Shown here one piece after another: positions 19,164 through 26,596 of a DNA stretch of 58,935 nucleotides. The position numbers were made by a program, and so were the translations under genes. Location: the NCBI GenBank assembly GCA_902782445.1, contig CACZNC010000051.1, forward strand, positions 1-58,935, read 5' to 3'. The notes under the pieces were generated by a model that saw nothing but the letters and a program-made list of their open reading frames with translations, had not been told where the DNA came from and made no database searches. Numbering within the stretch: position 1 is the stretch's first letter; every line of letters starts with the position of its first letter. The DNA comes from an uncultured Ruminococcus sp. Lineage in GTDB: Bacteria > Bacillota > Clostridia > Oscillospirales > CAG-272.

Positions 19164-19739
19164 TTATTTCTTCATAAGATCCTTCCCGGCGTTCCAGGCT
19201 TTGCCGACCTGCTCACCGGAGACATAATACCCGCTCTGGAACTGGTCGAAGATCAAGGCATCCAGCTTCTTCGGGTCGACCTTGTCCTTTTCGTCCAGGA
19301 CCTTTTCGTCCGCGCTCACGTTGACGATCTTTCCGACGACCGCGTGGAGATTCTCCGTTTCGACGACCTCGGCCAGCTCGCATTCCATCGTGACGGGGAA
19401 TTCCGTGATCACCGGGGCATTGACGTGGGCGCTCGTCTCCGCGTGATACCCCGTCCGGGCGAATTTGTCCGCCATCCTGTTCCCGGTGGCGATGCCGAAG
19501 AAATCGGCGGCGTCCATGTGGGGCCGGTCGGCGAGGGAGACCGTGAACGCCCCCGTCTGCCGGATCGCCTTCGTCGTCGCGTGATCCTCGTCGATGAAGA
19601 GCGCGATCTTGTCCATATCGCAGATCATGCCCCAGGCGGCGTTCATCGCCTGAACCGTGCCTGCCGCGTCATAGGCGGCGACAATAAGGACCGGCATGGG
19701 ATAGAGCGCCGGCTGCTTTCCGAGATCTTTTCTTGCCAT
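19164..19739 (-). CDS. Flavin reductase-like (FMN-binding) protein
   Basis: A 191-residue protein of the flavin reductase-like split-barrel family. It shows the typical N-terminal strand YPMPVLIVAAYD, the segment VQAMNAAWGMICD, the phosphate-loop-like TTKAIRQTGAFTVSLAD, and the DFFGIATG region. Such proteins bind FMN and reduce flavin or unknown acceptors with NAD(P)H. AAGGAG precedes the ATG. It lies 83 bp downstream of the phosphodiesterase on the same strand and may be co-transcribed with it, although the functions are not obviously linked. No C-terminal rubredoxin domain is present. Confidence 0.85.
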   Translation of the reverse strand: MARKDLGKQPALYPMPVLIVAAYDAAGTVQAMNAAWGMICDMDKIALFIDEDHATTKAIRQTGAFTVSLADRPHMDAADFFGIATGNRMADKFARTGYHAETSAHVNAPVITEFPVTMECELAEVVETENLHAVVGKIVNVSADEKVLDEKDKVDPKKLDALIFDQFQSGYYVSGEQVGKAWNAGKDLMKK

Positions 19740-19822
19740 TTTTCTTTCTCCTTATTTTAACCGGATGGGGGGCCATCCATGTTTTCATGTTTTTCCCGCC
19801 CGGGGAAGGGATCGAACGCCGC

Positions 19823-21400
19823 TCAACGCCCGTAATACGCCGCGAGCTTTTCGACGTCCGCCCGGCCGAAGGCCTTTCCGAAAATCAGAAGATCGTCCAT
19901 GCGGATCAGCGCGTCGTTGCCGGAGTTGATTCTGCGGGAGGCGTCGTCCCCCACCGTGAAGGGGAGGGCGTCCAGCGAAACGTCCGCGAAGATCTCCGGC
20001 AGCCGGAGGGTCTTTTTGTATTTGAAATTCCAGTACAGGTCGATCGCGCATTCCTTCCGCCGGAAGACCACCGTCGAATGGAGCCATCCTCCCGACACGT
20101 CCCGCAGGTACGGGGGCTGAAATTCCTCGTAGGAATCCGGGTCGGAGGTCTCGACGCCGATCCAGAGGGCGGTGTCCGTGAAGCCCAGCATGAAGCCCGG
20201 GCCGGAATCCGTCATGGTCTTGGTCCCGCAGTAATACGCCTCCGCCGCGGGCGCGCTGTCGATATCCAGCCACGCGCAGACCGTGAAGTCGTCCTTGCCG
20301 AATTTCACGTCCTCCGACACGAGGCATCCCGTCGCCCCGACCTCCGCATCCGCGCCGCGCACGCCGTCCGAATAGTATTTTACATGGCCGTATTCGGTGA
20401 ACTTCGCCCGGCCCATCGCGTCTTCGGGACCGTACTCGAAGAACATGGCCAGCCGGATCTCGTCCTCCGGGAAGAAGGAGAGGAGCCCTTTTTCGCCGTG
20501 CAGATCCGGCTGGGGCTCCGGCTCCACGTCGCAGCGGTCCCCCTCCGGGAAGATCGTATAGGGCCGGTCCCAGTCCGTGAAGACCCCCTCCGGCACCTGG
20601 GAGGAATAGCCGCCGAGGTCGGGCAGGGGGATCTCCAGCCCGAAGGCGTACCGCACCACCGCGTTGATATCCTTCGTCGTTGCGAAGAAATCCTCCGTTT
20701 CCGACACGGTCCCGCCCCGGAGCGCGAAATAGACGTATTTCTCCGTGTCGGTATATCCCCCGTGGCCGAACTTGAATCCGCCGTGGTCCGTAATCACGAT
20801 GAAGAGCGTCTCGTCGGCGATCCCGGCCTGCACGTAGGCGTCGAAGATCTTTCCCACCATGCCGTCCACGTTCGAGATGCAGTCCAGATGCCCCTTTGTC
20901 CCGTAGCCGAAACGGTGCCCGGCCCCGTCGGGATCGTCGATGTGGACGAACAAGAGATCCGGCTTCCTCGTCCGCACGCACGCCGCCGCTTTCTCCGCCG
21001 TGGACGCTCCGTCGGACGCCGTCTGCATTTCGACCCCGACGTCGTGTTCGATGATGCCGCGGTTGATGGGCTCCCAGTTGCTGACGCTGCACAGCACGCT
21101 GTCCGGGTACGCCCGCCGCACGGTGGTGAAGATGGAGGGGAGCGCCTTGTTCGTATACTCCCGCTGGCTGACCCCGCCGTTGGTGAGACCGTGCACCTCC
21201 GGCTCCGCGCCAAGCAGCATCCCGCCCCAGTTCTGCGCGCTGATGGTGGGGATCAGGCTCAGAGCCCGCACCGTCTTCGCTCCGTTTCTGAAAATTTCGT
21301 CCATCCGCGGCGTGGAGGTGTCCTTGCAGAAGTTCCCCATGCCGTCAATTCCGATGATCGCTGTGTGCGCGTACCGCCGTTTCCGATTTTCCGCCGCCAT
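19823..21400 (-). CDS. Alkaline-phosphatase-superfamily phosphodiesterase with LamG-like domain
   Basis: A 525-residue protein without a signal peptide. Residues about 12-260 match the type I phosphodiesterase/nucleotide pyrophosphatase branch of the alkaline phosphatase superfamily. D19 in IGIDGMG is a metal ligand and T52 in LIPTISAQNW is the likely nucleophile. Further metal ligands are in HIDDPDGAGHRFGYG and ITDHGGFKFGHGG. Residues about 330-525 look like a LamG/concanavalin-type jelly roll (FTVCAWLDI, GWLHSTVVFRR, IRMDDLLIFGKAF). The substrate could be a phosphodiester, nucleotide sugar or sulfate-like ester. Expression is from the minus-strand promoter at 21460-21488. A cytoplasmic enzyme with a sugar-binding type domain is unusual. 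Confidence 0.8.
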   Translation of the reverse strand: MAAENRKRRYAHTAIIGIDGMGNFCKDTSTPRMDEIFRNGAKTVRALSLIPTISAQNWGGMLLGAEPEVHGLTNGGVSQREYTNKALPSIFTTVRRAYPDSVLCSVSNWEPINRGIIEHDVGVEMQTASDGASTAEKAAACVRTRKPDLLFVHIDDPDGAGHRFGYGTKGHLDCISNVDGMVGKIFDAYVQAGIADETLFIVITDHGGFKFGHGGYTDTEKYVYFALRGGTVSETEDFFATTKDINAVVRYAFGLEIPLPDLGGYSSQVPEGVFTDWDRPYTIFPEGDRCDVEPEPQPDLHGEKGLLSFFPEDEIRLAMFFEYGPEDAMGRAKFTEYGHVKYYSDGVRGADAEVGATGCLVSEDVKFGKDDFTVCAWLDIDSAPAAEAYYCGTKTMTDSGPGFMLGFTDTALWIGVETSDPDSYEEFQPPYLRDVSGGWLHSTVVFRRKECAIDLYWNFKYKKTLRLPEIFADVSLDALPFTVGDDASRRINSGNDALIRMDDLLIFGKAFGRADVEKLAAYYGR

Positions 21401-21459
21401 TGTTCCGCCTCCGTTCGTTTCGCGTGCCCCAGTCCCCCTCTTTTCCGGGGGCCGGGGAA

Positions 21460-21488
21460 ATTATATCATGCCGCGGGGCCGAAATCAA
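21460..21488 (-). promoter_or_regulatory. Minus-strand sigma-A promoter for the phosphodiesterase
   Basis: On the minus strand TTGATT (21483-21488) and TATAAT (21460-21465) have a 17-bp spacer. It lies about 60 bp upstream of the start at 21400. Confidence 0.7.
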
Positions 21489-21629
21489 GGCGGATCCGGC
21501 AAAATATCCCCGGAAAACACGGCGCCGGTCATTCGGAGAGGCAGAACCCCCCGCTCAGCCTATGCCGCGCCCCGGGATCGGGGGACCTGCACGGCGGAAG
21601 GAGCGGGGGGATTTTTAGGAAACGCGGAG

Positions 21630-21785
21630 CTTATACTATTCTCGCTCTAAAAAGCTAACTATATGGGTTTTGATCGATCTCCGTAGAGTGCGAACAATCT
21701 ATGATTGTGAGCTCACGAACGATAACTCTGATACGGTTGGATAGCTATATTGGTGTGCCAAGGTTTCGACGATACGAGATTAGGT
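21630..21785 (+). repeat. Interspersed repeat family R, copy B (lacks the palindromic core)
   Basis: It has the left end TATACTATTCTCGCTCTAA, then AAGCTAACTATATGGGTTTT, GTAGAGTGCGAAC, GAGCTCACGAACGATAACTC and TGATACGGTTGGATAG. The roughly 90-bp core carrying GAGAATTCCC/GGGGATTCTC is missing, so it is a deletion form of copy D. It runs up to the stop codon of the GH51 gene. Confidence 0.75.
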
Positions 21786-23285
21786 TCATCCGATCTTCAC
21801 GACATTGACCGAGTGCGGATCGAGCCGGACCGTCAGTTCTCCGACGGTTGTTCCGAGGTCCCGGCAGGTGAGGGTCACTTCCGTGCGGCCCACGTCGTTG
21901 TAGGAATCGGTGTCCGGGCCTTTGACCGTCCAGAGGGACACGGGACCGCAGATCCCCGGCATTTTCAGCGTGATTTCCCGGGTCTCCGTCGGATGCTTGT
22001 TCACGGCAGACACGGTCACGGCCTCCCCGTCCTTCGCGGCGCAGAGATCGAGGACCGCGGACGTGGTTTTCCGCCCGTCCTTCGCCGTCACGTCCATCCG
22101 CTCGGGAAGATCCGGCGACCAGAGATCCAGCACCGTGTCCCCCATGATCCGGGTGAAGAGCTCGAAGACAAAGTAGGTGCTGCGGAGCACGATCCCGTCC
22201 CGGTGGGAGTAGATGCAGCCCCGGGTGTTGACGACGGGGGAGAAATTCGCCATGCCCACCACATCGCAGTTCCGGTTCATCTCGTTGAGGAAGCAGGCGG
22301 AGAACACCGCGTCGGCCATCGTGTAGACGCTGTTGTCGTCGTTCTTGTCCCGGGGGGTGATGTATTCCTCCGGCGTCCTGCCCTGTCGGACCGTGTGGAC
22401 GTTCGGATGGTGCCAGCTGCGGAGGTTCCACTCGTCGAAGGCGATCTTGATCTGTTTGTCCAGCCGCATGGCCGAGAGGAGCCCGCGCACCTCCCGCACC
22501 GCGTCCCCGACGGAGTTGGTGAAGGCCATGCACGCGCCGTAGTCCGCCGGATCCTGCACCTGGGGCATGAAATCCCAGTACTGGTGGATGGAGATCCAGT
22601 CGAGGAGCCTCCCGGCGCGTTCCAGCAGATTGAGGTTCCAGCGCAGATCGGTGAGGGCCGCGGCGGAGAGCTCGATGTCCGGGTCGACGCGCTTCATCAT
22701 CTTCGCGGATTCCTCCACGAGCCGGCCCCACTCCTCCGAAGATTTCGCGCCGATCTCCCAGGAACCGTAGTTCTCGTTCCCGATGCTCCAGTAGCGCACG
22801 GCGTGGGGGGAGGGGGATCCGTTGGCGGCGCGCTGCTTTGCGAATTTCCCGGCGGAGGGGAGATTGCAGTATTCCACCCAGTCGCTCATCTCCTCGGCTG
22901 TCCCCGTCCCGGCGTTGGTGCAGATATAGGGTTCGCACCCGATCTTGCGGCAGAGCTTCACGAACTCGTCCGTACCGAAGGTGTTCGGATCCTCCACGCG
23001 CCAGGATTTGTCGTAGACGGGCTGACGGTCCTCTTTCGGTCCGACGCCGTCCTTCCAGTGATAGGACGAGACGAAGCAGCCTCCCGGCCAGCGGATCACG
23101 GGGACCCGGATGCGGCGCATGGCCTCGACGATATCCGCCCGGAATCCGTCCCCGTCGGAGAGGGGATTGCCCGGGTCGTAGATCCCGCCGTATACCTGCC
23201 GGTGGAAATGTTCGAGGAAATGGCCGTACAGCATGGGGCTGCGCACCCCGATCACGCGTCCGGTGTTGATTTCGTAAACTGCCAT
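21786..23285 (-). CDS. Alpha-L-arabinofuranosidase, family GH51
   Basis: A 499-residue cytoplasmic retaining arabinofuranosidase. It releases L-arabinose from arabinoxylan or arabinan oligosaccharides. The N-terminal signature is YGHFLEHFHRQVYGGIYDPG, with IRWPGGCFVSSYHWKDG after it. The acid/base glutamate is E171 in SIGNENYGSW and the nucleophile is E285 in IAFDEWN. The C-terminal beta-sandwich (about 330-499) is complete, and length and architecture match the family. It is driven by a perfect consensus promoter about 65 bp upstream. With the GH43 and GH3 enzymes nearby it points to use of arabinose-bearing plant cell wall material. Confidence 0.95.
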   Translation of the reverse strand: MAVYEINTGRVIGVRSPMLYGHFLEHFHRQVYGGIYDPGNPLSDGDGFRADIVEAMRRIRVPVIRWPGGCFVSSYHWKDGVGPKEDRQPVYDKSWRVEDPNTFGTDEFVKLCRKIGCEPYICTNAGTGTAEEMSDWVEYCNLPSAGKFAKQRAANGSPSPHAVRYWSIGNENYGSWEIGAKSSEEWGRLVEESAKMMKRVDPDIELSAAALTDLRWNLNLLERAGRLLDWISIHQYWDFMPQVQDPADYGACMAFTNSVGDAVREVRGLLSAMRLDKQIKIAFDEWNLRSWHHPNVHTVRQGRTPEEYITPRDKNDDNSVYTMADAVFSACFLNEMNRNCDVVGMANFSPVVNTRGCIYSHRDGIVLRSTYFVFELFTRIMGDTVLDLWSPDLPERMDVTAKDGRKTTSAVLDLCAAKDGEAVTVSAVNKHPTETREITLKMPGICGPVSLWTVKGPDTDSYNDVGRTEVTLTCRDLGTTVGELTVRLDPHSVNVVKIG

Positions 23286-23348
23286 GGATGTCCTCCTTTT
23301 CGCTCCCCGCGTCCGGGGGGGATGATCGGGCCGATGCCTGCGGGTCCC

Positions 23349-23377
23349 ATTATAGCATACCGGCCCGGGCGTGTCAA
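23349..23377 (-). promoter_or_regulatory. Consensus minus-strand promoter for the GH51 gene
   Basis: On the minus strand TTGACA (23372-23377) and TATAAT (23349-23354) have a 17-bp spacer, a perfect match to consensus. Confidence 0.85.
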
Positions 23378-23395
23378 CAGGGGGTCAATGAAAGG

Positions 23396-23850
23396 GAGAC
23401 GCGGCTTCTTGAAATGAAGCCCTGCTGAACAAGTTCAGCGGCAAGAACTTTCATGGGGGGTAGGACAAGGCTGCTGCCATTTCGTTCAGTCTGAGTTCGC
23501 ACACCAAAATAGTCATCCAACCTTATCAGAGTTATTGTACGCGAGCTCAATGTTACGACTGACAGTAGCGAGAATTCCCAAAGGGGATTCTCGGGGGTGG
23601 GATGGTTGATGCCACGTTTGGATATATGTTACGACTGACGTCAGCGAGAATTCCCAAAGGGGATTCTCGGGGGTGGGATGGTTGATGCCATGTTTGGATA
23701 TATGTTACGGCTGACGTCAGCGAGAATTCCCAAAGGGGATTCTCGGGGGTGGGATGGTTGATCTCATGTTTGGATATATGGCATTCCCACCCCGTCGTTC
23801 GCATTCTACATGTCGAGATCGAAACCCATTTAGTCAGCTTCTTGGTTTGA
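23396..23850 (-). repeat. Interspersed repeat family R, copy C (expanded)
   Basis: Reverse-oriented copy. Its right end (GACGCGGCTTCTTGAAATGA, GCTGAACAAGTTCAGCGGC) is the reverse complement of the right end of copy D, and its left end (near 23790-23850) matches D and B. The palindromic core is present three times in tandem (see 23551-23778). It fills the gap between the GH51 promoter and the acetyltransferase, and no gene is seen in it. Confidence 0.85.
23551..23778 (-). repeat. Three tandem copies of a 76-bp unit
   Basis: Unit starts at 23551, 23627 and 23703, a constant 76-bp period. Each holds the imperfect palindrome GAGAATTCCC-AAA-GGGGATTCTC and the segment GGGGGTGGGATGGTTGAT. The units differ at only a few bases. 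Copies A and D have one unit and copy B none. Confidence 0.9.
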
Positions 23851-23868
23851 AAACCGCATGAAGCGTGC

Positions 23869-24492
23869 TCACGCGAACCACTCCGGATGATTTGCGAAGC
23901 TGTCCCCGTCGCCGATCTCCCGGATCACGCGGCAGGGATTCCCGACGGCGAGGCTGTTTTCGGGGATATCCCGGGTCACGACGGATCCCGCGCCGATCAC
24001 CGATCCCGCGCCGATGCGGACACCGGGGCAGACGGTGACGCTCCCGCCGATCCAGCAGTTGTCGCCGATGACGATCTCCCCAGCCCTCTCGAGGTTGGTG
24101 ACGCATCCGGTCTTTTCGTTGAAGAAGGAATTCCGGTCCTGCCAGCGGAGGGGATGGATGGGAGTGAGAAGGGAGACGTTCGGCCCGATGAAGACGGATT
24201 CCCCGATCGTCACCTTTCCCTCGTCGAGAACCGTGAAGTTGAAATTGGCGTAGCTGCCCTTTCCCATCGAGATGTGGGTCCCGAAGTCGAAATAGATCGG
24301 TCCCTGCAGATAGACCCCCTCCCCCCTGTGGGGCATGAGCTCATCGAGGATCCTTTCGCGCTCCTCCCCGTCCTCCTCCGTGGTCTCGTTGTAGCGCCTG
24401 CAGAGAGCATGAGCCCGGGTCCGCTCTTCGGGCATGTTTTCCGAGAAGGGGTCGTAGACATACCCCGAAAACATCTTTTCCTTTTCCGTCAT
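23869..24492 (-). CDS. Sugar O-acetyltransferase (maltose/galactoside acetyltransferase family)
   Basis: A 207-residue left-handed beta-helix (hexapeptide-repeat) enzyme that transfers acetyl from acetyl-CoA to a sugar hydroxyl. The N-terminal Mac domain (MFSGYVYDPFSEN, then RAHALCRRYNE) precedes hexapeptide turns such as ISMGKGSYANFNF and IGDNCWIGGSVTVCPGVRIG. The catalytic histidine is in LLTPIHPLRW. The end, GNPCRVIREI, is typical. It has its own ribosome site (AAAGGAG). Two repeat-family copies (C and D) flank it. It may detoxify non-metabolised sugars from the neighbouring glycosidases; that role is inference. Confidence 0.92.
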   Translation of the reverse strand: MTEKEKMFSGYVYDPFSENMPEERTRAHALCRRYNETTEEDGEERERILDELMPHRGEGVYLQGPIYFDFGTHISMGKGSYANFNFTVLDEGKVTIGESVFIGPNVSLLTPIHPLRWQDRNSFFNEKTGCVTNLERAGEIVIGDNCWIGGSVTVCPGVRIGAGSVIGAGSVVTRDIPENSLAVGNPCRVIREIGDGDSFANHPEWFA

Positions 24493-24527
24493 GGAGAACT
24501 CCTTTCCGTTTTGGGGGGATTCCTTCG

Positions 24528-24838
24528 ATTATCGCTATAAAAATGCTAGCTATATGAGTTTTGATCGCTTCCTGTAGAGTGCGAGCGACGGGGTGGGAAT
24601 GCCATATATCCAAACATGAGATCAACCATCCCACCCCCGAGAATCCCCTTTGGGAATTCTCGCTACCGTCAGCCGTAACATTGAGCTCACGAAAGATAAC
24701 TCTGATAAGGTTGGATGGCTATATTGGCCTGCCAAGGTTTCGTCTATACTTTATTGGTATAACTTGTCCTATCCACATCAGAAGTTCTTGCCGCTGAACT
24801 TGTTCAGCAGGGCTTCATTTCAAGAAGCCGCGTCTTTC
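24528..24838 (+). repeat. Interspersed repeat family R, copy D (most complete single-unit copy)
   Basis: In order: AAATGCTAGCTATATGAG, GTAGAGTGCGAGCGACGGGG, a hairpin pairing GGGGTGGGA with TCCCACCCC, the core GAGAATCCCCTTTGGGAATT, GAGCTCACGAAAGATAACTC, TGATAAGGTTGGATGGCTAT, TTGGTATAACTTGTCCTA, and the right end CTGAACTTGTTCAG...AGAAGCCGCGTC. The right end abuts the 3' end of the GH43 gene. No gene is present. Confidence 0.85.
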
Positions 24839-24851
24839 CTTTTTCACAGCA

Positions 24852-25838
24852 TTATTCCGCTGTCTCCCCGGAGGGCGGGACGAGATCGGTTTCGTATCCG
24901 GCGGGCTCGCCCATGACGGGGTATCCGGTCTCGTCGAAGTCTACCTTCTGGATATTGAAGAACCGAGGCGCGTAGGTGACGGTCTCGTTGTGTGCTTTCA
25001 TGCCGTGGTAGGCGCACCAGAGTTCCGTGCCGTCGGGGGAGCGGAAGAACGAGGCGTGCCCGGGGCCGTAGACGCCGTTGGCCATCGTGAAAATGGGCTC
25101 CTCGTGCTTGAACCAGTTGGCCGGATCGCACATTTCGGCGGGATCCCCCCGGTCGCCGCCCGTGAATTCGAGGACGCCGAAGCCGTAGTGATCCGACCAG
25201 CATCCGTTGCCGGAGTAGATGATGAAGAGCCGCCCTCTCTCCTCCACGAAGAAGGGCCCCTCGTTGATGGTGCTGTCACCGACATAGGGCGGCATCGTCT
25301 CCCAGCCGTATTTTGCCCGGGAGATCTCGGCAGAGGCGGATCCGAAGGTATAGGGATTGTCGAGGGCGTAGATCGTCAGCGCAAGTCCGCGGTTTTCACG
25401 GGCGCAGCAGAGGAACTGCTTCCCGTTCGGCGCGGTGTAGACGGTGGGGTCGATGGAGGCGGTGTCTGGGGTGGGGATGCACTTGAAGCGCCATTCCCCG
25501 AAGGGATCGGAGGACAGGGCTTCCATCACGAAGATCCGTTTGGACGCGCCCCTCTCTTCGCGGATCCGGCCGCTCGTGTAGATGTACCAGGTCCCGTCCG
25601 GGGCGCGGTGCATCTCGGGGGCCCAGATATCGCCCCAGATGCCGTCACGGGGCCCGTTTGCGGTATAGAGGATCTTCGAGTCCCCGGCCGTGCAGATCTC
25701 TGCGGCGTGGCGGCTGCGGAAGAGTTCCAGCACGCGGCCCCGGGTGAAGAGGGCGTAGTAGTACCCCGTCTCCGGGACGTAGGTCATGAAGGGATCGGGC
25801 GCGTCAAAAGGGGAAACCGGATTGCGGAATGTTTTCAT
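24852..25838 (-). CDS. Glycoside hydrolase family 43 protein
   Basis: A 328-residue five-bladed beta-propeller enzyme without a signal peptide. Family members are mostly arabinofuranosidases, xylosidases or arabinanases. The catalytic base is probably D15 in DAPDPF, the pKa-tuning aspartate D130 in SIDPTV, and the acid glutamate E193 in INEGPFF. The start at 25838 (MKTFRNPVSPFDAPDPF) has AAAGGA just upstream; the frame stays open about 100 bases further back but that part is repeat sequence. No C-terminal beta-sandwich is present, so it is a single-domain form. It may act with GH51 on arabinoxylan fragments. Confidence 0.88.
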   Translation of the reverse strand: MKTFRNPVSPFDAPDPFMTYVPETGYYYALFTRGRVLELFRSRHAAEICTAGDSKILYTANGPRDGIWGDIWAPEMHRAPDGTWYIYTSGRIREERGASKRIFVMEALSSDPFGEWRFKCIPTPDTASIDPTVYTAPNGKQFLCCARENRGLALTIYALDNPYTFGSASAEISRAKYGWETMPPYVGDSTINEGPFFVEERGRLFIIYSGNGCWSDHYGFGVLEFTGGDRGDPAEMCDPANWFKHEEPIFTMANGVYGPGHASFFRSPDGTELWCAYHGMKAHNETVTYAPRFFNIQKVDFDETGYPVMGEPAGYETDLVPPSGETAE

Positions 25839-25870
25839 GGCGAGGTCCTTTCTCTGTCCCTGAGCGGAAC

Positions 25871-26045
25871 GGGCTGAGATGTGAAATCCCTTCTCGAAGG
25901 GAAATAAGGTATGAAAGACTCCGCCTTTCAACAGAAGCAACGACGGACATTCCGGTGACTGTGTCGACCGGTCCGTCGGCGGAGAAGGATTTGCTCATCC
26001 CTTCACGAAAGGAAATAAGGTATGAAACGCTCCGCGTTTCGGATT
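25871..26045 (+). repeat. Pair of short palindromic repeats
   Basis: Two related segments, near 25876-25920 and 26000-26040. Each has a CCCTTC(T/A)CGAA(G/A)GG palindrome followed by AAATAAGGTATGAAA and a GC-rich inverted pair. They lie between the GH43 start and the minus-strand promoter at 26433. They give an open frame with repeated text (SYLIS(F/L)REG), which I treat as non-coding. Confidence 0.55.
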
Positions 26046-26432
26046 TAATGTCCCTGCGCCGCGTCGACGCAGTCACGCAGACAGGCGCCGGGAGGGACCA
26101 TCTCATGGCCGACGAGTGTTGCTTCGCAAACTCTGCCCCTCCCGAGGGTCCATTTGCGGAGCAAATAGTTGGCCGTATGGCATAAACTTACAGCTCGTCC
26201 CGGAATCGAAATTCGATCTTGCGTCCCATGTCCTCGCGCGGTCTCTGCTTGTGCAGTTTAACCCGTGCACGGAACAAGTTCCGTGGGCTCCGCCAGCGTT
26301 TCAGGCGCGCATTGGGCACAGGGGCCACAGTGGGGGTGTGCAGGCGAAACTTGTCAGAGCTGTCGAACTGTCTGAAAGCGAGACAGTATGAAAGATCGAC
26401 CTTTATTAGACCGGGATTCGTCTGTCAGATTT
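26046..26432. other. Gene-free stretch with inverted repeats
   Basis: No convincing gene. Several short inverted repeats occur, such as GTGCACGGAACAAGTTCCGT near 26260-26285 and CTGTCTGAAAGCGAGACAG near 26368-26386. If the promoter at 26433-26461 is used, all of this would be 5' leader of the GH43 transcript or a separate non-coding RNA. Confidence 0.4.
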
Positions 26433-26461
26433 ATTATACAACAGGAAACGGCAGAGGTCAA
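26433..26461 (-). promoter_or_regulatory. Minus-strand sigma-A promoter far upstream of GH43
   Basis: On the minus strand TTGACC (26456-26461) and TATAAT (26433-26438), spacer 17 bp. The nearest gene downstream in this direction starts at 25838, almost 590 bp away. Confidence 0.65.
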
Positions 26462-26596
26462 GAGTGCGGAGCGGAATCGGGCGGGGGCGTTCGGCGCGTT
26501 TTTTCTCCCAGGCCACGGAAAAATCGGGATCGGCGGAACTTTCCCGGGCTCTTTGGCGTCTAAATGACAGAACATCCTTCCCGAGGAGAAAACATC

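Noticed and set aside
19733..21658. Long plus-strand open frame across the phosphodiesterase
   Set aside because: Same antisense-shadow effect; the minus-strand protein has a full catalytic motif set and a promoter.
25804..26106. Minus-strand open frame with repeated SYLIS(F/L)REG text upstream of GH43
   Set aside because: The repeated text comes from short palindromic DNA repeats; no convincing ribosome site and it overlaps the GH43 start.
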